DNA of 64,000 nucleotides from Mugil cephalus (Eukaryota; Chordata; Actinopteri; Mugiliformes; Mugilidae). Under the pieces are notes generated by a model. That model did not search any database, was not told the DNA's origin, and worked only from the letters and a program-made list of their open reading frames with translations. The DNA lies in assembly GCF_022458985.1 (NCBI RefSeq), contig NC_061776.1:372001-436000 (forward strand), given 5' to 3'. Positions within the stretch are counted from its first letter, which is position 1. The number at the start of each line of letters is the position of its first letter. Below, in pieces: positions 10,196-21,223 of this stretch. The position numbers and the translations under genes were made by a program.

Positions 10196-11655
10196 ACTTT
10201 GCATTTTGCACTGTTGGATTTTAAGATGGTTCTGAGTCGAGCTTCAAGATGCAAAAATGAAGAAATAAGAGCAAGAGACTGAACAATTTGAGCAGGCTAT
10301 TTATTGAAAATAACAATTTAATTAATTTAAAAGGCTGTTCATCATCTGATGAAAAGTTTAAGACCATAGCTCAAAAAACCCCAACTCCCCCTCAAAACAT
10401 AAATGAAAGTCTCAAAAGGACTCAGTAATGAGTAGCTCCACCATTCTTGTTGGTCACTTCAGAAATTAATTTTGGCATGCTTGGTGCAAGTGTTTCCAGA
10501 AGGCTAGTGGGAACATTGATCCACGTGGCGAAGATGGCTTCATGAAGCGCATCCACTGTTTGAACAATTTGATTATTGTAAACTTCTCTTGCCATCCATC
10601 TCCAAATGTTGTCAATTGGATTTAAATCAGGGGAACATGCAGGATGATCCAAAAGAGTGATGTTATTCTGCTGGAAGAAGTATTTTGTCTGGCGGGCATC
10701 TGAACTGCAGCATTGTCTTGTTGGAAAACCCAGTCATTACCAGACAGACCAGGACCCTCAGTCCTGAGGGATTCATGCTGCAACATATCCACATAGCCAG
10801 CTGCTGACCTGAAGCTCCATTGTTTCTTTGAAGGAAAAAGCAGCAGCATCAAATAATGATGGCGCCCCCTCCACTGTGCCACGGAGAAAACATCTCAGGT
10901 GGCATCTCCTTATCATGCCAGTAACATTGGAAGCCATCAAGGTTAATTTTTTTCTGGCCAGAGAATAAAACTTCCTTCCACCTTTGAATGTCCCATGTTT
11001 GATGCTCCCTTGCAAAGTCCAAACAGGCAGTTTTGTGGTGTTGAAGGTTTTATGTTTTTGATGCCCTTCCCTGGCAGATGCCATCTTATGGTTATTGGGC
11101 TGCAGTCAGCACCAGTAATGAACTTAATTTGAGTTGAGGAAAGTCCCGTGTCTTGGCAGACAGCCAGTTGGTTCCTGTGGCTCAGTGCTGGTGAGATTTT
11201 TTTGGGTCAACCACTTGACTTTTTTGTTCCATAACCGTCAGGACCTTTTAAAAAATTCAAAATTACTGTCTTACTGCGTCCAACCTCAGCAGCAATGGCA
11301 CGTTGTTAGAGGCCTTTCTTATTCAGCTCAACAATCCTGCCACGCTGAATGACACTGAGCGTTTTGATTTTGCCATTAGGAGGTCATGACAGTGTGATTG
11401 CCTGACAGAAAATGACATGGAACCTAAATTCTTGCTCAAATTTTGGCATTTAAAGGCAGTGGTCTTATACTTTTGATCAGCTGATAAACAGCCTATGTCA
11501 GTTAAATTGTTGTTTTCAATAAAATGCCTGCTCAAATTTTTAGTCTCTTGCTTGCATTTCTTCTTTATACAATTTGAAGCTCGACTTAGAACCTATTTAA
11601 GATCCAGTGATGTGAAAAGCAAATTCTTACAATTTGGTTCTCGGTCTTCAGATTT
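10196..11655 (-). mobile_element. Tc1-like transposon with long terminal inverted repeats, dead transposase
   Basis: Inverted repeats of about 90 bp flank the element: 10,210-10,297 matches the reverse complement of 11,525-11,612, both with 'gtcgagcttcaa' and 'gcaagagact...aatttgagcaggc'. Between them, minus-strand frames 11,084-10,773, 10,882-10,622 and 10,652-10,422 give transposase pieces: 'DWVFQQDNAAVQMPAR' (second catalytic Asp) and 'HPACSPDLNPIDNIWRWMA', where the third catalytic residue is Asp in NPIDNIW. Frameshifts break the ORF. A fuller end is retained in the copy at about 59,000. Confidence 0.85.
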
Positions 11656-11744
11656 TGATCAGGAAGGTATAGAAACTATCCATAAAGTTTTTAAGATCTT
11701 CTAATGTTCAAGTGTCTTAGCATTTTATTTGAAAGTTGTTTATT

Positions 11745-12040
11745 CAGTGTGTTGTTCTTGCTGGAAGTGTGTTGTGTGTGTTGGTGTTGGGGGTTAGTGA
11801 GTCTTGGGAGCAGGCAGCATGTTCAGAGTTGTGATGACCTGAGGGAGGAAGCTTTCTGAGTCTGAGGGTTCGGGCCTGGATGCTCAGGAAACTTTTACCT
11901 GATTGCAGTAGGTAGAAAAGGCAGTCGAGAGGGTGGGAGATAAAATGATGGAGGCTTTCCTGATCCCCCTCAACCTGCACATGTTGAGAGAAGATGGGGG
12001 AAATGGAAAGGATCCTGAGACCATCCACCACTGTTGTCTT
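11745..12040 (-). repeat. Dispersed repeat of unknown family, copy 1
   Basis: A block of about 290 bp ('ggaagtgtgttgtgtgtgtt...gggagcaggcagcatgttc...acctgcacatgttgagag') recurs nearly unchanged at 51,650-51,930 and in eroded form at 60,530-60,830, with different neighbours. The minus frame is open (VQVEGDQESLHHFISHPL...) and resembles a LINE tail, but I cannot place the family. Confidence 0.6.
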
Positions 12041-12059
12041 CTGTGGACGTCCGGGTCTT

Positions 12060-13375
12060 TTATGTTGTTGAGTTCACCAGAGTTTTCTTTTTTCTCTCAA
12101 TGAACCAAACTGGACCAACACAGTGGTTAAATTGAACCGAGGAGTGAGTCTGAGTGAATGGTTGTTGACTCCAGCAACCATGTGAGGATACGTGGTAGAA
12201 GATGAGATGAACCAAACTGTTGGCTTGTCCTCTCCTAATGTTCCTGCTCTCTCTCTCTGATGGATTAGTTTGTTGTTGCAGAACTTTGTTCACCTGTTTG
12301 AACACATGTTGTTCATGTTCATGTTGTTCAGTTTCCAAATGTCCACGTTAAACTTGGAAACACCTCCAGGGGTTTTACTTGTTTGACTGATGAATAGATA
12401 ATCAATGAATATCAGATTGAAGCAGGAATCTGCAGAAAACTCACCTCTATACAAGTTTCCGCCACATCCCAAAGGTTCCTCTGTTGGATGGAGATGTGGT
12501 AACTGTGGAGGCCGTTGGAGAACAGTGAACTCATTGTCATGTTCCAGATGATATGAGCTTTGTGACATGGTGCATTATCCTGCTGGAAGTAGCCGTCAGA
12601 AGATGGTCCACTGTGGTCATAAAGGGATGGACATGGTGAGCAACAATACTCAGGTAGGCTGTGGCATTTAAACCATGACCCCCCCACCATTACACCCCCA
12701 CCACCAGCCTGAACCGTTGATACAAGGCAGGATGGATTCATGCTGTCATGTTGTTTACTCCAGATTGTGACCCTGAAATCAAGACTCATCAGACCAGACA
12801 GCGTTTTTCCAGTCTTCTATTGTCCAGTGTTGATGAGCCTGTGTGAACTGTAGTCTCAGTTTCCTGTTCTTAGCTGACAGGAGTGGCCCCCGGTGTGGTC
12901 TTCTGCTGCTGTAGCCCATCTTCTTCAAGGTTGGACGTGTTGTGCGTTCGGAGATGGTATTCTGCATTTCTTGGTTAGAACCAGTTGTTATTTGAGTTCC
13001 TGTTGCCGTTCTGTCATCTCCAACCAGTCTGCCCATTCTCCTCTGACCTCTCACATCAACAACTGCTGCTCACTGAATATTTTCTCTTTTTCAGACCATT
13101 CTCTGTAAACCCTAGAGATGGTTGTGAGTTCAAATCCCAGTAGATCAACAGTTCGTGAAATACTCAGACCAACAACCAACAACCAGACCATGTTCAAAGT
13201 CTCTTAAATCCTCTTTCTTCCTCATTCTGATGCTGATGTTTGAACTTCAGTAAGTTGTCTTGATCAACTCTACATGAATAAATGGCTTGAATTGCAGCAG
13301 TGTGATTGGCTTATTAGCTGTTTTTGTTAACAAGTAATTGAACAGGTGTACCTAATAAAGTGATGTTTGTTTTAC
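12060..13375 (-). mobile_element. Second Tc1-like transposon, degraded
   Basis: Minus-strand frames give 'LKKMGYSSRRPHRGPLLS' and 'DWKNAVWSDES' (first catalytic region), then 'GPSSDGYFQQDNAPCHKA' with the second Asp and 'HSYHISIQQRNLWDVAE'. The 5' flank 'cctagagatggttgtg' to 'caggtgtacctaataaagtg' (13,110-13,363) is the familiar end region of a fish Tc1-like family. The frame is broken by indels and the SPD.NPIEN region is rearranged. A copy sits at 60,850-62,060. Confidence 0.75.
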
Positions 13376-14300
13376 TGCTGTTGATTTAATTCCTGTAAGG
13401 ATTGTGACTATTAGTCTATTCTATTATTAGGGTTAGGGTTACTATCTTTCTGATCTTCTACTCTTTTAGTATAATCTCAAACTGTCTGACCTAGATTGAC
13501 TTTAACGTTCACATAGGTTGTATCAGGAGATCTGATCTTGGGTGATGAGCTTGTGTCCTTTTTTAAATCCAGCTGAGCTCAACCACCAAGATGAATCTCA
13601 GCTCAGATCATCCAGGGCTCATCTTCTTTCTTGGTGAACTCTGGTCAAAGTGAACCATGGAGAGTCAAAGCCTTTGTGTCCCTTCTTTCCTCTTCGAATG
13701 ATCTTCTTTATTGACCTGTAAAGTTTGTGTCATTTGTCAGTTAATTCATGTGATTGGAACATTTCATTTTAACCTGGTCCTAGTTTGATCAGTCAATAGA
13801 AGTGTTCTTATTTTAAACTCTGTTATCTTCTTTTACCTCTTGTCCACACTGTAATAGGGTGGTGTTCTTCAGTAAGGCTCCTTGAAGAGTGCAGAAAATG
13901 CTGTTAGCTAAACACTCACTGCTACACCAGTGCTGGAGTTTCCATGAAGCTCAGTGTTGATTCCTGAAAGTAGTCAACCTTCCTGAGGCCGGCTGTACGG
14001 CTTCATCATGTCATAGAACAAGAATATGTCACACGGACCTAAACATTACTGTTGAGGAGGAAGTAAAGTCCAAATAAAAAGGCTAAGAGCAGAGCATCAG
14101 ACCATCATGACTGTGTTCAACACAAACCAAGTTACAACAACAAGGTCTCACTCACGTGGAGGCAACACAATAGGCTTAAAGGAGCATGACACGGTCTGGA
14201 TTCATTCATTAAGGTGACCAGCATGGTAGAGGATGTAATGTACACAACAACACACACAACAGACTGGAGTTCACATAAGGATAACTCACACACAGATACA
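13376..14300. other. Spacer with no recognised gene
   Basis: No plausible coding frame and no known terminal repeat. The whole stretch recurs, eroded, at about 62,060-62,940. It is simply the spacer before V3 in the repeating unit. Confidence 0.4.
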
Positions 14301-14451
14301 ACTAGCATGAATCCTCCCACAGTGTTTCATTAGCAGCTGTAACCACAGTGACTCTGATAAAACAGGAATTAGCAGAATCCATCTGATATGAAGCTGTGGT
14401 TTGAATACCACTTCCCCTCCTCTTTGAAGAGAAATCACATATCTGGGTTCA

Positions 14452-14490
14452 GGTTTTTGTACAGCCTCTTCTACACTTTGTATCACTGTG
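14452..14490 (-). other. V3 recombination signal, 23-bp spacer
   Basis: Heptamer CACAGTG (14,490-14,484), 23-bp spacer identical to that of V1, nonamer ACAAAAACC (14,460-14,452). Confidence 0.93.
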
Positions 14491-15102
14491 TTTCTAGAGC
14501 ACAGTAGTAGAGAGCTGTGTCTGCCAGGGTTAGGTCTGTTATGGTCAGTTCAGTTGATGTAGACATTGTTTGGGATTTATAGCGTTTATCAGGAATGAGT
14601 TCAGCTGAGCCACCTTTTCCTCTCTTCCAGAGAATAAACTGAGGAGCCTGAAGATCAGAATGATGTCTGTACCAGTAAAGGTAGGCACTATCTCTATCTG
14701 TCTGATAGTTGCATGAGAGTGTGACAGATTGTCCTTCTGTTCCACTGACTTCATCTTCATCAGGAGAGATTGTGTCTCCAGCTGTTAGTCCTGGAAAAAG
14801 TAGAGAACATGAAGCCATTAGACTAACATTGTCCATGAGGCTGAGAGGAGAAGACAGTGGAAAATGTCTCCTGTACAGTGTTACTCTGTGGACATTCACA
14901 CAAAATCAACTGTACAACTCTGTCAGTTCAATGTAGAAGATGATGAAAAGATGATTTTCATTGTATCAGAGCAAAGAAACAAGAAGAGTTGTGAAGTGCA
15001 GTCTGTATATCTGGTTAATGCAGCAGCTTCAACAAAACTTGAATCCCTGTTCTTCAACTCACCTATAATGTGAGATAGAAGCAAAAAGAGGTAAAGCAAC
15101 AT
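14491..15102 (-). CDS. TCR alpha/delta V segment V3 (family A), intact
   Basis: Leader exon 15,102-15,063 ([13 protein letters not shown]) and V exon 14,790-14,491, phase-1 junction giving Gly-Leu-Thr-Ala-Gly. The exon is open through 'SVTLSCNYQ' (first Cys), 'YLYWYRHHSDLQAPQF' and 'DTALYYCALE' (second Cys). CDR1 reads TDRDSAY and the CDR2 region RGKGGSAE, which distinguish it from V1. It is the 3' partner of V4: the V4 nonamer lies 307 bp from this start codon. Family-A promoter elements stand upstream. Function as for V1; chain type unresolved. Confidence 0.92.
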
Positions 15103-15176
15103 GTCTTTGGAGTTATTAAAGCCAGACAGACAGCACATCAACAATGTTCTTCCACCAGAGTAAAATGAGGAAGAAA

Positions 15177-15255
15177 TAATGTCATTGGATGAGCTGATGA
15201 TGTTGAGTGGGCGGGGCCAGTTACAGCTTGACTTCAACTCAACCAATAAAATTCT
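15177..15255 (-). promoter_or_regulatory. Family-A V promoter (V3)
   Basis: GC box 15,209-15,217, CCAAT 15,243-15,247 and 'atgtcattgg' starting near 15,178, in the same arrangement as before V1. Confidence 0.6.
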
Positions 15256-15363
15256 TCTCTGCTTCAACAGCAGCTCTGTCTCAGATGTCAACTGCTTAAT
15301 TTCTCTGTTGTCTTTGTCCTCAGTCCAATGAGTCAGAAATCAGTGGTTGAACAGAGTGTGGCT

Positions 15364-15446
15364 CCCTCTAGTGGATGTTGTGGAGTATTGTGTTGTCTTT
15401 GCTCCAAAGGTTTTTGTTCAGAGTTGTGGTGTTTCCTGTCACTGTG
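15364..15446 (-). other. V4 RSS (22-bp spacer) and CTCF-like motif
   Basis: Heptamer CACAGTG (15,446-15,440), 22-bp spacer, nonamer ACAAAAACC (15,417-15,409), CTCF-like CCACTAGAGGG at 15,374-15,364. Confidence 0.88.
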
Positions 15447-15892
15447 GGCCTCAGAGCACAGTAGTACACAGCAGAGTCAGACACATGAAGCTTCTGGATC
15501 TTCAGAGGAACTGATCTGATGGTGGAATCCAGTGTGGATGAAAATCTCTCCCTGAACTCATCTGCTGTGTTCCCTTCATCTTGTTGAACACGACTCAGGA
15601 TGAACTTGGGGCTGTTGTTTCCATCCTGTTTGTACCAGTAGAGATAATTACTTGTTGTACTGCTGTTATATAGACAGCCAAGTGTTAGAGTCTCTCCTTC
15701 AGCAGCAGTCTTATCTCCTTCTGGTTGCAGCACGTTGTCTTTTTGTGTTCTGCATTCTGTCAAACACTAACAAACAGTATCAGTGTGCTGTTAAAGAATC
15801 ATGTCAGTGTTGGATTGATATCAAAGAAACAGAGCTGTGTTCATACCAAGGCACAGAGCAGCCAGCAGCGCTGAGATGAACAGAGGCTTCAT
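15447..15892 (-). CDS. TCR alpha/delta V segment V4 (family D), intact
   Basis: Leader exon 15,892-15,847 (MKPLFISALLAALCL), a short intron of 90 bp, and V exon 15,756-15,447. After splicing the mature start reads E-C-R-T-Q-K-D-N-V-L. Ig hallmarks: first Cys in 'LTLGCLYNS', Trp in 'YLYWYKQDG', second Cys in '[13 protein letters not shown]'. It shares the FR3 end, RSS and 3' flank almost exactly with family B, yet its leader and body belong to a different family, which makes it a mosaic. It occupies the 5' place of the V4-V3 cassette. An extra Cys lies at mature position 2. Confidence 0.9.
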
Positions 15893-15899
15893 ATCTGCA

Positions 15900-16770
15900 G
15901 TGTGGAGTAACTGTGAGCTACAGCAAGTAGAAAGAAGGCTGGGATCTCTCTGTTGAGTCTTCATCAACGCTAAATTGGTGGATTAGAAGGAGGAGCCTGA
16001 TCATAGTGACAGGACTCATTCACAGCCCTGTGTTATTCCCCCTGCTGACAACTTTACCCTCAGCACATCTGTGTGCTGCTCTCCTTTCCTAGTAGAACTG
16101 CTCTTGGATGCAGTCGTCATTGGAAGTTTCAGGTGACTTGTTTCCTGTTTTACACCTGGTGCAGATTCATTTTGTTCCCAAACATATAAAAGCTTCTGGT
16201 TGTTGTGAACCTGCTACAGTATGACCTCTTTAATATCTGTTAACAGGTAAACTGAGGACACACAAACATTCCTGGGATTTATTTTATTGTGCATGCTTTT
16301 GTTGATTTTCTATGACATTATTCTGCTCTTTCAAGTGTTTTTCATCCCATCAGATTGTCAGGACAAAGATGATCGTGAGCAGAAGGAATGCCATGGTCTT
16401 GGACAGTCCATTGTTGGACCACAGGAGAGCTCACCTCTCCATCACCAGTCCTTCATCACTCTTGACATATATTAGAGCTTGGAGAGAAGACAAATCTCTA
16501 TCAGCACTCCTCCCCCCTGACTGATGTGTTGGATGGGATGGAGAGAATGAGAACTGTCTCTAACCTGTGGTGACTCAAGTCTTCAGCTCACCTGTCACTT
16601 TGTTGGAGCTTGTCAAGATACTGTGGCTTAGTTGAAATACGTAAAGGTTCACGAACCCGTCTGCAGCAAACTTTTCCAGCTGTCTCTGTGGTCAGCAGTA
16701 TCACCTGGATTCAGGTCATGCACTTTCTTTTCTGTGGCCTTTGGCAGAGTGTCCTTCACCTGTTTGTCAA
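15900..16770. other. 5' flank of V4 and unassigned spacer
   Basis: Contains the V4 upstream region. Short open frames near 16,290-16,520 on the plus strand have no recognisable domain and no splice context that I can support. Confidence 0.35.
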
Positions 16771-16774
16771 CATC

Positions 16775-17560
16775 AGAGAGTAGAGAAGACACATTTACAC
16801 AATAACATCTGTATATTTAGCTGAATATAGTGAAAAGATTTAAGATTTGGTGTTTTAGCAGCAGCATTGTGAATGACTTGCAGTGTTCTTTTTGTGTTGT
16901 TGTGGTGGACAGGACGGAGTTTATTACAGTCGTCCAACCTACAATAAATAAAAGCCTGAAGCAGCTTTTCTAAATCTCGCTGGGACTCAAAGTTTGTCAT
17001 TTTAATTTAGTTCTCAGATGCCATGATGATGATTGTGATGCAGCTTTGATGCGGCCACTGAAATGTAGATCCTCATCAGTGACAACTAAATCTGCCTCAA
17101 CAATATCAACACATTTTATCCACTCTGCAGGGAATGACTGCTGGAAAACTGCTTTAGTGCCAACTCAGTCACATTCAACATCCATGCTTAAAATGACATG
17201 TCTCTGAAATTGATGAAAAGACTGATCAATCAATCTAAATCAATCATGTGGCCATTTGAGAAGGAACAGTTTGTTGGAGGACTTTCAATCAGGTTTTAGT
17301 TAAAGTTACTAATCATCTCCTCATTGTCTCAATGAACTTGTCTCTATACTCATCCTGCTGATCTCAGAGCTGCATTTGATACATTGATCACAATATTTTA
17401 CTAAGACTCCAACATGTTGTTGTGATTAACTGAGGAAACACCACATGAATCTCTTGCTATGTAGATGACACCCAGCTATATTTATCTATGAATCCAGATG
17501 AAACTGATCAGTTAGTTCAACTCCAAGCATAAAGGATTGGACAACTTGGAACTTTCTACC
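16775..17560. mobile_element. LINE (L2-like) fragments, both strands
   Basis: Minus strand 17,000-16,775 reads 'LEKLLQAFIYCRLDDCNKL' and 'LQVIHNAAAKTPNL', the C-terminal RT motifs of L2-type LINEs. Plus strand 17,340-17,530 carries 'LRAAFDT' and a relic of 'YADDTQLYL' with 'NPDET'. The pieces are scrambled and dead. The block recurs at 49,095-49,810. Confidence 0.65.
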
Positions 17561-18011
17561 TGGAAACAAAACAGATGTGATTGTGTTTGTCTCTAAACAC
17601 TTCACATCTAATCAGACAGTTTCTCTGGATGGCATTAGCTTGGCCTCCAGTTCTACTGTGAGGAATCTTGAAGTTCTATTTGACCAGAATATGTTCTTTC
17701 ATTCATAAGACAAGTGACCAGGACTGCCTTCTTTAACTTCAACAATATTGTCACAACTAGGAACATCGTGTCTCAAAGTGATGCTGAAAACTACTTGATG
17801 TATTTGTTACTTGTAGGATGGATGAGTATAGAAATGGTTGTAGTCTGATTACATCCACACCTCCACCCTGTTCTTTGTATCACCAGTAAAACACTAATAG
17901 GAAACACATTGTTCTGAGCCTGGTTTCAGAACAATCACATGGAACAACACTATTCTAGATAGAATGTAGTGGACTTCAGAGCTCAGAGACTGGTTTTACT
18001 GCTGCATGGCT

Positions 18012-18094
18012 CCCCCTAGTGGATGTTGTGGAGTATTGTGTTGTCTTTGCTCCAAAGGTTTTTGTTCAGAGTTGTGGTGTTTCCTGTCACTGTG
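18012..18094 (-). other. V5 RSS (22-bp spacer) and variant CTCF-like motif
   Basis: Heptamer CACAGTG (18,094-18,088), 22-bp spacer, nonamer ACAAAAACC (18,065-18,057). The downstream motif is CCACTAGGGGG (18,022-18,012), closer to the mammalian CTCF consensus than the other copies. Confidence 0.88.
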
Positions 18095-18546
18095 GGCCTC
18101 AGAGCACAGTAGTACACAGCAGAGTCTGTCACTGCAGCAGAGGAGATGGTCATAGTGATTTGCTTTTGCTCCACTTTAATCTTCAGTCGAGGGTCTTGAA
18201 CAGTTGCTACTTGTCCTGAACCAAGGTGAGATATCAGGAACTCTGGAGGTTTTCCTGGATGTTGTCGATACCAGAAAACGTAATCACTACTTGACAGTTC
18301 AGTGTAATTGTAGGACAGAGTAACAGTGGTTCCTTCTAAACTGGACTCTTCAGTCTTGACTGCAGTGAGTTGTTCATGGCTGACACCTAAAGGAAGAGAT
18401 AACTCTGTTATATCATGTTAGAAATGTTTCAATACATCAATTATATCCATTCAACATTTTAATTTAACTAATTTTCCTGTATAGTGTAGCAAACCTGTGA
18501 GAATGAAAAGAAGCAGAGAAAACGTCCAATAGTCCAACAACAGCAT
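18095..18546 (-). CDS. TCR alpha/delta V segment V5 (family C), open but lacks first Ig cysteine
   Basis: Leader exon 18,546-18,495 (52 nt, MLLLDYWTFSLLLFILT) and V exon 18,386-18,095, phase-1 junction Gly. I translated it by hand: VSHEQLTAVKTEESSLEG, then 'TVTLSYNYTE', 'YVFWYRQHPGKPPEFLIS', and '[13 protein letters not shown]'. The exon is open throughout. The position that holds the first disulphide Cys in V14 (LSCKYT) is Tyr (TAC) here, so the canonical intradomain bridge cannot form. V9 has the same change. RSS and splice sites look normal. It lies in a duplicated block shared with V14. Confidence 0.85.
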
Positions 18547-18747
18547 GTTGAATAAAGGAAATGTTTTGGTTTGTGTTTTGAACTCTGTTGAATCTGTAAG
18601 TTTCTGTCTCTTCTGTAGTTCAGTAACAGCTCAGCTCCTCCCTGAATCTCTCCGTCTCCTCTTTGAGGATGTTGATGTTCTATCACCTCTACAATGAATC
18701 TAGAGCAGACTGTATCCTAACCAACCATAGAAGAACAGAGTGTGGCT

Positions 18748-19090
18748 CCCTCTAGTGGAATTTGTGGAGTATTGTGCTGTCTTTGCTCCAAAAGAAAAAA
18801 AATCAGCTGAACAAAGAAAGACATTGTTCTTTTCAAGGAAGAGATTTGACGTGGGAACAAAACTTAAAATATATAATCAAGACTTAGAGAAGCTGAAACT
18901 TTTTAAATTCTTGGGGATATGGTTTGATTAAAGATTTACATGAGCTGTACATATTCAGAAAGTGGTGGATAAGTGTAAGAATGTATTAAACGTGATGAGG
19001 TGTCTCGTCAGAAGGGAATGAGGAGCAGGTAGAGCTGCTTTAAAGCAACATACAGTGGATTGATTAGATCTAGGTTAACCTGTTTAATCC
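18748..19090. mobile_element. LINE fragment joined to a beheaded V 3' flank
   Basis: 18,735-18,795 repeats the B-slot 3' flank, including the CTCF-like motif at 18,748-18,758, up to 'gctccaaa', where the nonamer should begin. From there plus-strand sequence reads 'LKLFKFLGIWFD' and later 'KVVDKCKNVLNVMRCL', the RT C-terminal part of the LINE seen at 52-53.6 kb. In the paralogous block the intact V15 stands at this place (50,988). Confidence 0.7.
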
Positions 19091-20060
19091 CAAATTTTTC
19101 CCTGCAAAATAAGTGCATGCATCTCATACCTTAGACCTCCATAGTACATAAAATGTATGTTTTTTTTTTTTATTTCATGTTGGTTAAGTTAGTGAAAAAG
19201 TGGGTTATATACTCCACAATAACTATTGCTATAACTATTATTTATTTATTTATTATTATTTTTTTATTGCATTTCATGGTCTTGTTTTCATTGGAGCATT
19301 TCCCTTTATTGCGCTGTGGGGTGTCAACCTCTGGGTATCTTCTTATTCAGCTTGGTAGTCTACTGTGGGGGAATCACTAGTATCAAGTGATATTGCACAT
19401 CCCTCAGGGGTTTGGGGTTGTGTAAAAAACAAACAAGTAATACAGAATAAACACCTGAAACCTATCTTATCATAAAACCTGGCATGACTATGTTTTATGC
19501 AAGCGGCAATGAATGTTGCAATTATATTTAAACTTATATTTACTCTTCTTATGACCAAAAAATGCACAAATGCATATAGTTCACATCATATATCAGTAGA
19601 AGACCCTGAAGTATGCATGTTGAAAATATTTCAGTTGTTCAATTACATTAAGGTATTTTACCTACTTCCTCTTGTAAAAGTTTGAGGTGGACATTTCCTT
19701 CTGGAGCTGTAGCCCGTAAGTAAAGAGGCCTCGTGATGTGACCATTCACACTAGCTACATGATATTGATATAAGTTATAGGAGACACCCTATTCTTTCAT
19801 TGTAAAACTTTAATTAGCTACCCAAAGTCAAACTGACACTTCAAGAGCTTCCAAAAAGTGTGGTAACTGTTCTTATCAGTGGGATTAAATGGTTATGGCA
19901 GTGTAATATATGGTTCAGCAGCAAGTTTATCTCTTAAGAAATTTGACAGAGTCTCATTTCAAAGGAGAGGAGGAGTTCCTCGACAGTAATTCAAGGAAAA
20001 GGAGAGAGTCATCTTTTGTGTTGTGTACTAGTTTCCTCCAGGCCGGTCATAACAAGAGAT
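19090..20060. other. AT-rich spacer, nothing recognised
   Basis: Contains T-rich and ATT-repeat stretches (19,160-19,270). Short ORFs have no domain signature. I see no V segment, RSS or repeat end. Confidence 0.35.
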
Positions 20061-20576
20061 GCCCATGATCCTCTCTGCTGAGCTCACGACTCTCTGGAGG
20101 AACTTTACAACCTTTGTGTTGGGAAGTCCAGCAGCCAGTTCCAGGAGGAGGTGTTGAGGCCCAGAAGGCCGAGCTTTACCATGAGGTGCTGTGGGATGAT
20201 GGTGTTGAATGCTGAGCTGAAGTCTGTGAACAGCATTCTAACGTCACTGTCCATGTGTTGGTGTGTCAGGGCCAGATGCAGAGCCAGGGATACTGCATCA
20301 TCTGTAGATCTGTAGGAACCATACTCAAACTGGAAGAGGTCCAGAGTCATTCAAGAACACTGCTGGAGACTTCTGTGGCTCTGGTAGGATGGTGGAGGTC
20401 TTGTAGCACTTGGGTTCAACTGCTTGACTCAGTGAGGTGTTGAAGATGTCATTGAAGGCCTCTTCAGGTCTCTCCCAGGAATGTGGTCTGGTCCAGCAGC
20501 CTTGTGGGGACTGATCCAGGAGAGGGTCTTCATCACATCAGCTGAAGAAAGACAGAACACCTTGTTGCTGTCACGT
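20060..20576 (-). mobile_element. LINE (Rex1-like) RT fragment
   Basis: Minus strand reads 'WISPHKAAGPDHIPGRDLK' at about 20,530 and then '[19 protein letters not shown]', '[18 protein letters not shown]', the RT fingers and block A of fish Rex1/L2-type elements. Truncated before the YADD box and frameshifted between the two pieces. Confidence 0.75.
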
Positions 20577-21215
20577 ATTGGATGGATGTGACAGTGGGAG
20601 TCCTTTTCTGTTCTGCTCTTTGACAGTGTTGCTCCTGCCTCCACCTGTTCCTCCTCTCATATCACTGGATGTTATGAAGACCAAAACCACAGCTGGATAG
20701 ATTTTAGAGCTTTAAGCCCCAACACATAAACCTCTGTTATTCTGGAGACTTCCAGCTGCTTTTTAGCAGCAACATCATCCAGTAAATAAGGAATCTAATG
20801 GACTATGATCCATATCATCACTTTGTTCTACAGATTCTAAATCAGCCTCTTTTACTGTTTGACTGCTTTGAATGCTGTGGATTTTATTGGCTGGAAATAT
20901 CAATTATTTGAAGAGCAGAGATTATTTCTTTGTCTTCAACATTCATTTATTTCTATGTTAGTTCATAGTGTCCATGGTGTTTAGTGTGTGAACCTTCAGT
21001 TGGGTTGTTGGTTTGTCACTGATGTGGATTTGTTGCTCATGTGAATCCTCCCACAGTGTTTCATTAGCAGCTGTAACCACAGTGACTCTGATAAAACAGG
21101 AATTAGCAGAATCCATCTGATATGAAGCTGTGGTTTGAATACCACTTCCCTCCTCTTTGAAGAGTAGTCACATATCTGGGTTCATGTTTTTGTACAGCCT
21201 CTTCTACACTTTGTA
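20577..21215. repeat. Intergenic part of a duplicated V cassette
   Basis: Starting at 'attggatggatgtgacagtg', this sequence matches 26,986-27,610 with few differences and continues through V6/V7, as the other copy continues through V10/V11. Confidence 0.75.
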
Positions 21216-21223
21216 TCACTGTG
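21185..21223 (-). other. V6 RSS with variant nonamer, 23-bp spacer
   Basis: Heptamer CACAGTG (21,223-21,217), 23-bp spacer, nonamer ACAAAAACA (21,193-21,185). The last base is A where V1, V3 and V10 have C. Confidence 0.9.

Noticed and set aside
11744..12031. Open minus-strand frame as a gene (MVDGLRILSISP...)
   Set aside because: The same block occurs at 51.65 and 60.5 kb in unrelated contexts, so it is a dispersed repeat.
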